Source: an uncultured Saprospiraceae bacterium (GTDB lineage Bacteria; Bacteroidota; Bacteroidia; Chitinophagales; Saprospiraceae). From it: a DNA stretch of 8,827 nt. The DNA is taken from contig CALGLY010000256.1 in NCBI GenBank assembly GCA_937959095.1, positions 1 to 8,827 on the forward strand, given 5' to 3'. Of the stretch, positions 1-6,028 are shown one piece after another. Made by a program: the position numbers and the translations under genes. Each line of letters opens with the position of its first letter. The first letter of the stretch is position 1. The notes under the pieces were generated by a model. That model ran no database searches. It had not been told where the DNA came from and was given only the letters and a program-made list of their open reading frames with translations.

Positions 1-159
1 GCACATTTCTCTAAATTTATAGATATAGTAGAGCCTGTGCTAGACCAAAAAGTGCCTATTCCAGAGCGATTAGCAGTATTAGCTGATAAGAAAAAAGAAG
101 CAATTCAGATGGATAAGACCTTTGATAGCTTCAAAGAATGGCTAATTCATAACAGATAA
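1..159 (+). CDS. thrC: Threonine synthase, C-terminal fragment (5' end outside window)
   Basis: Frame 1 is open from the first base to a TAA at 157-159, giving the last 52 residues of a protein that begins outside the window. The peptide reads AHFSKFIDIVEPVL, then PERLAVLADKKKEA, and ends FDSFKEWLIHNR. This matches the C-terminal tail of bacterial PLP-dependent threonine synthase, where an AHPAKF-like segment is followed by a VEPV element, a PERLA element and a final FxxFKxxL helix. The enzyme converts O-phosphohomoserine to threonine in the cytoplasm, the last step of threonine synthesis. The catalytic lysine and PLP site are not in the window. A strong terminator starts seven bases after the stop, so this is the end of its transcription unit. 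The call rests on recognising this tail from memory, without an alignment. Confidence 0.78.
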   Translation, partial: AHFSKFIDIVEPVLDQKVPIPERLAVLADKKKEAIQMDKTFDSFKEWLIHNR

Positions 160-165
160 AAGAGG

Positions 166-192
166 AAAGGCTCGCATTTAGCGAGCCTTTTT
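166..192 (+). terminator. Rho-independent terminator after thrC
   Basis: AAAGGCTCGC (166-175) pairs perfectly with GCGAGCCTTT (181-190) around the five-base loop ATTTA, giving a 10-bp stem ending in a run of five T (188-192). It sits just downstream of the thrC stop and runs directly into the parS palindrome. Confidence 0.9.
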
Positions 193-214
193 AATGTTCC
201 ACGTGGAACATTAA
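191..214. promoter_or_regulatory. parS: parS centromere-like site (ParB-binding palindrome)
   Basis: Bases 191-214 form a perfect 24-bp palindrome. Its core at 195-210 is TGTTCCACGTGGAACA, which matches the parS family consensus TGTTYCACGTGRAACA of chromosomal ParABS systems. In such systems ParB-CTP loads at parS, spreads as a clamp and recruits ParA and SMC to organise and segregate the origin region. The palindrome extends the core by four matched bases on each side (TTAA and its complement) and has no loop, so it reads as a protein-binding site, not an RNA hairpin. It overlaps the T-tract of the thrC terminator by two bases. No parA or parB gene is in the window, as is usual for a dispersed parS copy. 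Confidence 0.85.
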
Positions 215-300
215 GTAGAGAAAATGGACTATTTTATTGATTAACTTGCCTTTTAAGCTTTCCTTGACAAAAAAAGAAGCGATAAAAAGCAAGAAACTCT

Positions 301-308
301 TACCTTTA
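301..308 (+). promoter_or_regulatory. Candidate -7 promoter box for the M1 peptidase gene
   Basis: TACCTTTA lies 32 bases before the ATG at 341 and matches the Bacteroidota primary-sigma -7 consensus TAnnTTTG except at the last base. The same octamer occurs upstream of the lipoprotein gene (8111-8118). No TTG stands at the expected -33 spacing; the nearest, at 264-266, is too far upstream. No clear Shine-Dalgarno sequence precedes the ATG. Confidence 0.35.
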
Positions 309-340
309 TAGGGCAAATTTATATTAAAACAACTGTAGAA

Positions 341-2677
341 ATGAAGAAATTAAGCTTAATTACCCTTTGTTTACTGGTTTCTCTTGCTGCTTTATACGCA
401 CAAGAGAACATTAATACCAATAAATTTAGGCAGCTTGGGCAGGATTTACCTACCCCTAATGTGTATCGCACTGCTTCTGGTGCGCCAGGTCATGCTTATT
501 GGCAACAAAAGGCAGACTATAAAATGAAATTAGAGCTAGATGATAAAAATCAACGAATAGATGGTGAAGAAACTATTACCTATCATAATAATTCTCCTGA
601 TGATTTGGACTATTTATGGGTGCAATTAGACCAAAATGTACGCTCAAAAGACTCTGATACCTATAAAATACGCACTTTAGAGCTAGATGATAAGATGACT
701 GTACAGCAGTTAGCGCGTGTTTTTCCTACATTTGAAGGTGGTTTTAATATAGAAAAGGTAAGCGCAGGGGGCAAAAACCTAGCTTTTACTATCATTAAGA
801 CGATGATGCGTATTGATTTACCACAGGCTTTGAAAGCAGGAGAAAGCTATACATTTGATATAGATTGGTGGTATAACATCAATGACCGCTTCCGTAGAGA
901 CATTCCTGGAGGTCGTTCTGGCTATGAATACTTCCCTGAAGATGATAATTATCTCTATTGTATTGCTCAATTCTTCCCTAGAATGGCAGTATATATAGAC
1001 AATGAAGGCTGGCAAAACAAGCAATTTCTAGGTAATGGGGAGTTTACATTGACCTTTGGAGACTACGAATTTGAGCTAACTGTGCCTGCTGACCACTATG
1101 TTGCAGCTACTGGAGAGCTTCAAAATGCAGATGAAGTACTAAGTGGAAAGGAGCGGAAACGATGGAAAAATGCACAAAAATCCTATGATGATACGGTAAT
1201 AATAGTAACAGAAGAGGAAGCCACAGAGAACGAAAAGACCAAATCGGACAAGAAAAAGACGTGGAAATTCAAGGCTACCAACGTGCGAGACTTCGCTTTT
1301 GCTACTTCTCGTAAGTTTATATGGGATGCTATGGCAGTAAAACAAGCCGATGGAACGACCGTAATGGCGATGTCTATGTACCCAAAAGAGGGAAATCCGC
1401 TATGGGAACAGTACTCTACGAAGGCAGTAGCACATACTTTGAAGTGGTATTCGCACTATACCTTCCCCTACCCTTACCCTGTGGCATGGTCTATTCATCA
1501 GGCAAGAATCGGTATGGAATACCCTATGATATGCTTCAATTATGGGCGACCAGAGAAAGATGGGACGTATTCAGAGCGTACAAAGTATGGAATGATAGGC
1601 GTAATTATACATGAAGTGGGACATAATTACTTCCCAATGATCGTAAATTCGGATGAACGCCAGTGGACATGGATGGATGAGGGTTTAAATACCTTCGTAC
1701 AATACCTTACAGAACAGCAATGGGAACGCGATTATCCGTCGCGCAGAGGTCCTGCACACTTGATAACGCCCTATATGAGTGGGGATAAAAGCAGAATTTC
1801 CCCTATTATGACCAATTCCGAGAGCATTTTTCAGTTCGGAAACAACGCTTATGGTAAGCCTGCAACAGCACTAAACATCCTACGGGAGACGGTATTAGGT
1901 AGAGAATTGTTTGATTATTCCTTCAAAACCTATGCAAATCGCTGGAAATTTAAGCACCCTACTCCTGCTGATTTATTCCGTACAATGGAGGATGCATCGA
2001 GTGTAGACTTGGATTGGTTTTGGAGAGGTTGGTTCTATACGACCGATCATGTGGATATAGCTATATCGGATGTGAAGGCATTTCGTATTGATTCTAAGAA
2101 CCCTAAGGTAGAAAGTAAGGCGCGTAAAGCAGAGCGCGACGGACAACGTGAGCCTATAGGGACGATTAGAAATAAGAAAATAACGAAAACACAGGACGAA
2201 ATTGACCCTAAATTGGTTGATTTTTATACGACCTACGACCCATTAGATGTCTCTGTTTTGGATGAAAAAGCGTACAAAAAGTACTTAGATGGGCTATCCG
2301 ATGCAGAGAAAGAGCTTATGGCAGAGGGCTATAATTTCTATCAAGTCACCTTTGAGTTGATAGGTGGACTGGTCATGCCAATAGTAGTGGACTTAGAATT
2401 TGAAGATGGCACGGTAGAAACGCACCGTATTCCAGCAGAAATATGGAAGATGGGCGCAGATAAAGTGACGAAAGTTTTCCGTACCAAAAAGGATGTGACG
2501 AGCATTGTGCTTGATCCTTATTTGGAATTAGCAGATACGGACACATCGAATAACTACTACCCTGCTCGTCAGGAGTTGAATCGCTTTGAATTATTTAAGC
2601 GTACCAATCGTCCAAGTGGAGAGAATCCAATGCAGAAGAGAAAACGTGCGGAGAAGGTATTGGAAGAGAGGAATTAA
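341..2677 (+). CDS. Secreted M1-family zinc metallopeptidase
   Basis: The 778-residue protein begins with a signal peptide (residues 1-20, cleavage likely before Gln21). An M1-type N-terminal beta domain follows (about 55-290), then the catalytic domain. The zinc site is intact: HEVGH at 424-428 and the third ligand Glu447 in DEGLN, spaced exactly HExxH-x18-E. The exopeptidase motif GAMEN appears as GMEYP (391-395), keeping the Glu (E393) that in aminopeptidases binds the substrate N-terminus. Y504 in AYGKP is the likely catalytic tyrosine. After about residue 570 comes a Lys/Glu-rich, partly beta C-terminal part. There is no T9SS sorting domain and no lipobox, so a periplasmic or otherwise exported soluble enzyme is inferred, probably trimming peptides for nutrition or envelope turnover. 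Its substrate cannot be told. The gene is monocistronic, with a terminator 53 bases after the stop. Confidence 0.93.
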   Translation: MKKLSLITLCLLVSLAALYAQENINTNKFRQLGQDLPTPNVYRTASGAPGHAYWQQKADYKMKLELDDKNQRIDGEETITYHNNSPDDLDYLWVQLDQNVRSKDSDTYKIRTLELDDKMTVQQLARVFPTFEGGFNIEKVSAGGKNLAFTIIKTMMRIDLPQALKAGESYTFDIDWWYNINDRFRRDIPGGRSGYEYFPEDDNYLYCIAQFFPRMAVYIDNEGWQNKQFLGNGEFTLTFGDYEFELTVPADHYVAATGELQNADEVLSGKERKRWKNAQKSYDDTVIIVTEEEATENEKTKSDKKKTWKFKATNVRDFAFATSRKFIWDAMAVKQADGTTVMAMSMYPKEGNPLWEQYSTKAVAHTLKWYSHYTFPYPYPVAWSIHQARIGMEYPMICFNYGRPEKDGTYSERTKYGMIGVIIHEVGHNYFPMIVNSDERQWTWMDEGLNTFVQYLTEQQWERDYPSRRGPAHLITPYMSGDKSRISPIMTNSESIFQFGNNAYGKPATALNILRETVLGRELFDYSFKTYANRWKFKHPTPADLFRTMEDASSVDLDWFWRGWFYTTDHVDIAISDVKAFRIDSKNPKVESKARKAERDGQREPIGTIRNKKITKTQDEIDPKLVDFYTTYDPLDVSVLDEKAYKKYLDGLSDAEKELMAEGYNFYQVTFELIGGLVMPIVVDLEFEDGTVETHRIPAEIWKMGADKVTKVFRTKKDVTSIVLDPYLELADTDTSNNYYPARQELNRFELFKRTNRPSGENPMQKRKRAEKVLEERN

Positions 2678-2730
2678 TTTAACATAATGTTTTTATTTTA
2701 ACATTAAAAATAATTATAATGTGTTATTTG

Positions 2731-2761
2731 AAAGCCGAAACTCTTTGGAGTTTCGGCTTTT
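2731..2761 (+). terminator. Rho-independent terminator after the M1 peptidase gene
   Basis: AAAGCCGAAACTC (2731-2743) pairs perfectly with GAGTTTCGGCTTT (2748-2760) around the tetraloop TTTG. The 13-bp stem ends in TTTT and a T-rich stretch (TGTGTTTT). The A-run on the 5' side would let it also work in the reverse direction, though no minus-strand gene approaches it here. Confidence 0.92.
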
Positions 2762-2881
2762 GTGTTTTATATCCTAGACCAGTAGGTAGAATCTATTTTT
2801 ACTTTAGAGAATATTTGCATACTAATATGTAGTAACTCTTAGAATTTCCATACGTAGAAAATATAAATATCTATAGACATA

Positions 2882-4180
2882 ATGACTCGACAAGTAATAA
2901 CTAATCCAATAACTAGCGAATTTAAGAAACAACTTCAAAATTGTTCTAGTGAATTATTGATTGCTGTTCCGTTTATTTCATCATTCGCAAAAGTTATTCT
3001 TCCTGAAAATGATATTAACAGAATTAAGACTAAAAGGCTGATTACTTGTTTTGATGAAAACAATATAAATTCATTTGAATTAGAAACGTTGAAATATTTA
3101 TTAGATCGAGGTTTCAAAATTCTTTACAATAATTCTATACACTTAAAACTATATTTATTTGAAAATACTGGATTTATAACCTCTTCGAATATGACAAAAG
3201 GAGGCTTCGAAAATAATATTGAAATTACTTCAATTATTATTGATAAGGAGTTCAATAAAGCAAAGCATATATTTTCAGAGCTGTGGAACAAATCAATTAG
3301 CAATGAAATCACAAAAGATTTAATTGAGTATAATTACAGCAAATATTTATTGCTTAAAAAGCGGGCTAAGTATAAAAAATCTGATAAATCTAAAATTGAA
3401 TATAGTAATAAGATAAACTATGAATTTGATATACAAAGCATAATTGATAAACTATTTGAAGCAAAAGAGGATTATACTCGAATAATTGGCGGTGCTTATA
3501 AAGCCAATAAAGAAAGAGAAAAATTAATTCAGAATATTTCAAAAGGATTTAAAAACCATTTTTATGTTCCCAAGGGACACGAAAAAAGGGAAGAAACTTT
3601 GCATTATCAAATTGTTCATGGAGAAGAATCGAAAGTATCTGGAAGTGGATTACGGGAGTCTCATTTTCAAGAAGTAGCATCAAGTAATAAACTAGATGAA
3701 CTAATTGCTTATTTGTTTCCTCCTTCAATTGGAAAATCCAATTGGAATTTGAATGATGATGAAATTTTTAGAGAGTATTGTAACGGAATTTTTGATTTTC
3801 AGATTTCTCAATACTCCATAACTATGCCGATAAGATTGGCTTCATTTTTTTATCCAGAATATTTTATCCCCATATTTAGGTTAGACCAACTTGAAGATAT
3901 TTGCATTATTTTAGGTTACAATGGAAATCCTAAATCGAAGGGAGATAAGCTTTTTGAGTATAATAAATTTCTAATACATAGAATGCAATTAATACCATAT
4001 GACAATTATGTCAAAATGAATATTGCTTATCAAATTTATTATATCGTTAAATTGAAAAGAGGTTTCAAGAATGGATTCACTTTTGAAGAAATTAAAGATG
4101 TATACACAAAAAAATGGCAAAGGAATCTTTTAGAATCAGGAGTACGAATAATAAATGAAAATCTTAAACCTAATAAATAA
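2882..4180 (+). CDS. Orphan PLD-like (single HKD-type motif) nuclease-like protein, AT-rich
   Basis: The 432-residue protein has no signal peptide or membrane segment. Its N-terminal part (about 1-140) is a phospholipase-D-like domain: a buried strand LLIAVPFIS (25-33), then H87-x-K89-x4-E94 followed by TSSN (100-103), GG (107-108) and NNIE (111-114). This is the HxKx4D...GSSN signature with Glu in place of Asp and Thr in place of Gly. Only one such motif is present, so an active site would need a homodimer, as in the BfiI restriction enzyme and Nuc. A Lys-rich linker (about 155-180) leads to a second region (about 195-432). This contains IRLASFFYPEYFIPIF (317-332), which resembles the PEKFLPI-type segment of McrB-like restriction proteins; that resemblance is a guess from memory. 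Two sampled sequence lines of the gene are 27 and 32% G+C, against about 48% in one line of the cyclodeaminase gene, suggesting acquisition. A DNA-cleaving defence role is inferred, not shown. Confidence 0.82.
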   Translation: MTRQVITNPITSEFKKQLQNCSSELLIAVPFISSFAKVILPENDINRIKTKRLITCFDENNINSFELETLKYLLDRGFKILYNNSIHLKLYLFENTGFITSSNMTKGGFENNIEITSIIIDKEFNKAKHIFSELWNKSISNEITKDLIEYNYSKYLLLKKRAKYKKSDKSKIEYSNKINYEFDIQSIIDKLFEAKEDYTRIIGGAYKANKEREKLIQNISKGFKNHFYVPKGHEKREETLHYQIVHGEESKVSGSGLRESHFQEVASSNKLDELIAYLFPPSIGKSNWNLNDDEIFREYCNGIFDFQISQYSITMPIRLASFFYPEYFIPIFRLDQLEDICIILGYNGNPKSKGDKLFEYNKFLIHRMQLIPYDNYVKMNIAYQIYYIVKLKRGFKNGFTFEEIKDVYTKKWQRNLLESGVRIINENLKPNK

Positions 4181-4186
4181 TTAAAA

Positions 4187-4360
4187 AACGGGAGTTAAAT
4201 GTTCGAAGAAATCCCATTCACTAGCTGCTCGTCAGGACATACTGTCCGACACGCTATTCTGCAAATCTCTGATTTATGGGAACATCTTGATTTGGACTAT
4301 TCTACAAAATCAAAGATTTGTAGAATAGCGGTGACGGATTATAAATCCGCACCAGCAAGG
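4187..4360. repeat. Cluster of triloop stem-loops, probably an interspersed structured repeat
   Basis: Four hairpins with three-base loops lie in about 130 bases. H1 (4231-4250) is GTC-a-GGACA, loop TAC, TGTCC-GAC. H2 (4263-4275) is AAATC, loop TCT, GATTT. H3 (4297-4328) has arms at 4297-4311 and 4315-4328 around loop AAA, 14 bp with one extra A. H4 (4328-4356) pairs GC-GGTG-a-CGGATT, loop ATA, with AATCCG-CACC-a-GC. H1, H3 and H4 each carry one unpaired A in the 5' arm. The start of H3 repeats 4254-4275 with few changes. From memory, segments like H4 (CGGATT...AATCCGCACC) recur in Bacteroidota genomes and give spurious small ORFs ending DYKSAPA. It could be a REP-type mobile element or a structured RNA; its borders are approximate. 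Confidence 0.6.
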
Positions 4361-4423
4361 TATGATATATTTCCAAAGCATGTCATCGCTAAAAAAGGAA
4401 CCAAACCCACCAAAAAAATGTAG
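4199..4423 (+). CDS. Doubtful 74-residue ORF over the stem-loop cluster
   Basis: An ATG at 4199, preceded by GGAG (4191-4194) at a usable spacing, opens a frame of 74 codons ending at 4423. The peptide has no signal sequence, membrane helix or domain I recognise. It contains VTDYKSAPAR (45-54), read from the fourth hairpin, and ends in the Lys-rich KKGTKPTKKM. Almost the whole frame lies over inverted repeats that constrain the DNA for another reason, and a frame of this length can arise by chance. The GGAG followed closely by ATG is unusual for a group that rarely depends on Shine-Dalgarno pairing, so translation is not excluded. I consider it more likely spurious than real. Confidence 0.25.
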   Translation: MFEEIPFTSCSSGHTVRHAILQISDLWEHLDLDYSTKSKICRIAVTDYKSAPARYDIFPKHVIAKKGTKPTKKM

Positions 4424-4447
4424 TATAAAGTATCAACCAAACTACAA

Positions 4448-4717
4448 ATGAAAACAAGAAAAGAACTTTCCGCTGAGTTGGATACGCTTCAAAAGGAAGC
4501 ACAATCGAATTTACATAAACGTATTTTTCGTTCCATTATTCGTTGGCTGCTTACAATCCTACTCTATTATTATTTTTGGCACTTGACTTGGGTGCGTTGG
4601 TCATTGGTCATCGTGTTGCCGATGATTTTATTCAATATTGGATTTATGGGATATTCCTATAATGCCTTGAGAAAGCAAATACGAGCAATTAAAAACAAAT
4701 TAGACCAGTTAGTTTAA
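4448..4717 (+). CDS. Small two-helix membrane protein of unknown function
   Basis: The 89-residue protein has a charged, helical N-terminus with heptad-like Leu spacing (about 5-24). Two hydrophobic segments follow, about 29-48 (rich in Leu, Ile, Tyr and Trp) and about 52-70, separated by a very short turn with Arg50. A basic C-terminal helix (about 74-89) ends the protein. The pattern is a helical hairpin in the inner membrane with both ends on the same side; positive residues around both ends suggest the cytoplasm. I recognise no family. No Shine-Dalgarno sequence is visible before the ATG. It lies 24 bases after the doubtful ORF, and its stop is one base from the end of the convergent cyclodeaminase gene, with no terminator between, so the two transcripts probably overlap at their 3' ends. 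Confidence 0.75.
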   Translation: MKTRKELSAELDTLQKEAQSNLHKRIFRSIIRWLLTILLYYYFWHLTWVRWSLVIVLPMILFNIGFMGYSYNALRKQIRAIKNKLDQLV

Positions 4718-4718
4718 T

Positions 4719-5663
4719 TTAAATTGAGCTTGATCCACTACTATTTCGTTCATACGCCAAACTTGCGGCCGCCAAATCTTCCAGCGCATGACCCACCGAT
4801 TTGAATAAAGTAATTTCATCAGGCGTTTGTCTACCAAGACAGCGGGCATGACACAAATCAAAAAGATCACCAATGATATATTGCTTTTCTATAATTTTAT
4901 TTTGAAGCGGAATTACTAAATCCCCACTCTCTTTGGTTGCTCCTTCTAGCGTATCCACATAGATGCGTGAAATTCGGATAGCATCATCATCGGTTTCGCG
5001 CATATCTTTCCGATACGACCCGACCAAATCCAGATGTTGCCCAGGCTGTAGCCACTTCCCTAGCACAAGTGGATTTTGACTCAAAGTGGCACAAGAAATA
5101 ATATCAGCTTGTCGCACTCCTGTTTCTAGATTTTCAATGGCTTCCACACCGAGGTTTTTTGCAATTTCTTTTGCCCGCTCGAAGCGTCTTCCCCAAATCA
5201 GTACTTTTTTAATATCCCTAACTTCCCGATGCGCGGCTATCAAGTAAGGAGCAAGCGAACCCGTGCCGACCATCAGAAGAGTCTCGCTATTTTCCCTCGA
5301 TAGAAAACGAGAAGCTAAAGCCGATGCCGCCGCCGTTCGCCGATTCGTCAATTCCTTTGCATCCATCTGTGCGAGGGGGATTCCTTTATGGGCATCGAAT
5401 AAGGTATACGTTCCTTGAATGGAAGGCAAATCATACTTCCCATTATTGGGCGCGACAATGATGAGTTTCACCCCGACATATTTCCCCGCTTCCCAAGCAG
5501 GCATAAGTAAGAGAGTCGATTGCCGATCTTCTTTCGGATTCTCGAAATTATAATGTGAGCGCGTCGGCACTATATAATCGGCACGAAAGGCATCTTCCAA
5601 TTTATTAATCAAACTTGGATAATCGAGAAGAGCTGCGAGTTCTGATTTATTTAAAAAAAACAT
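4719..5663 (-). CDS. Ornithine cyclodeaminase / mu-crystallin family NAD(P)-dependent enzyme
   Basis: The product is 314 residues if translated from the ATG at 5663 (MFFLNKSELAALLDYPSL). This fits the family, whose members begin with such a short strand and helix; an in-frame ATG at 5693 would add ten residues unlike the family. Numbered from the preferred start, candidate substrate residues are R35 (PTR), K66 (GVKLI) and R108/R109 (LTNRRTAAASALAS). The dinucleotide-binding loop is GTGSLA (133-138). An Asp cluster follows GSYRKDMRE (225-227), where the catalytic Asp of ornithine cyclodeaminase lies. Another conserved block is FKSVGHALEDLAAASLAY near the end. The family includes ornithine cyclodeaminase (ornithine to proline plus ammonia), ketimine and pyrroline-2-carboxylate reductases, and alanine dehydrogenases; sequence alone does not separate them. 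It stands alone, convergent with the small membrane protein gene, and is more GC-rich than the PLD-like gene. Confidence 0.9.
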   Translation of the reverse strand: MFFLNKSELAALLDYPSLINKLEDAFRADYIVPTRSHYNFENPKEDRQSTLLLMPAWEAGKYVGVKLIIVAPNNGKYDLPSIQGTYTLFDAHKGIPLAQMDAKELTNRRTAAASALASRFLSRENSETLLMVGTGSLAPYLIAAHREVRDIKKVLIWGRRFERAKEIAKNLGVEAIENLETGVRQADIISCATLSQNPLVLGKWLQPGQHLDLVGSYRKDMRETDDDAIRISRIYVDTLEGATKESGDLVIPLQNKIIEKQYIIGDLFDLCHARCLGRQTPDEITLFKSVGHALEDLAAASLAYERNSSGSSSI

Positions 5664-6028
5664 ATGTAAAATTAAGGTATCTCTAAAAATCAAATTGTGT
5701 CCCTTCTTCTGCTAGGGAAAATTAGGATACTTGTATAGTATTAGTTAAATAATATATACATTAAAAATTACTGTATAACTCTTGATTTTGTACGTCAATA
5801 CCATTCCTCCTCACTGCTTTTTAGTACTTTTCAAACCCGAATACATATTTTATACTTCTTAGGTTGCTTGAATCTGATTGTTCTGAAGGAAGATACTTCC
5901 TATTGAAGGAATAACAGTATTCATTTATGAGCTAAAGGTGATTTTATAGAAAATTAGATATTCTATGCAATTTCCTTTTATGCACCTATTAGCTATTTTT
6001 CGAATTCTCTAACTATCAATAGAAAGCG
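5664..6028. other. Divergent intergenic region, no gene seen
   Basis: These 365 bases separate the divergent cyclodeaminase and T9SS-substrate genes and should hold both promoters. The minus-strand candidate box is at 5672-5679. On the plus strand, TATTTTTC (5994-6001) resembles TAnnTTTG 27 bases before the ATG at 6029, but without a -33 TTG. Stops are frequent in all frames, and I found no strong hairpin, RNA gene or repeat. Confidence 0.5.
5672..5679 (-). promoter_or_regulatory. Candidate -7 promoter box for the cyclodeaminase gene
   Basis: On the minus strand this reads TACCTTAA, a partial match to TAnnTTTG, only eight bases before the ATG at 5663. If used, transcription would start almost at that ATG, giving a very short leader and excluding the alternative upstream ATG at 5693. 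No TTG at -33 spacing was found, so the call is weak. Confidence 0.25.

Noticed and set aside
264..292. Sigma-70-type promoter from TTGACA at 264
   Set aside because: No TATAAT-like box stands 16-18 bases downstream, and Bacteroidota do not use this promoter form as their main one.
1139..1614. Overlapping frames inside the M1 peptidase gene on both strands
   Set aside because: They are shadows of a well-supported gene, with no domains and no independent start signals.
2678..2881. Small gene between the M1 peptidase and the PLD-like gene
   Set aside because: All frames are short and broken; the only clear feature is the terminator at 2731-2761.
2882..4180. Lipid-cleaving phospholipase D
   Set aside because: Only one HKD-type motif, no signal peptide, and the SSN-x-T-x-GG context resembles nuclease members of the superfamily, not lipid enzymes with two HKD motifs.
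4231..4356. CRISPR-like array
   Set aside because: The hairpins differ in sequence, there are no identical direct repeats with regular unique spacers, and no cas genes are present.
4199..4423. 74-codon ORF as a confident protein-coding gene
   Set aside because: It lies almost wholly over inverted repeats, has no recognisable domain, and its DYKSAPA segment comes directly from a hairpin arm. It was kept only as a low-confidence entry.
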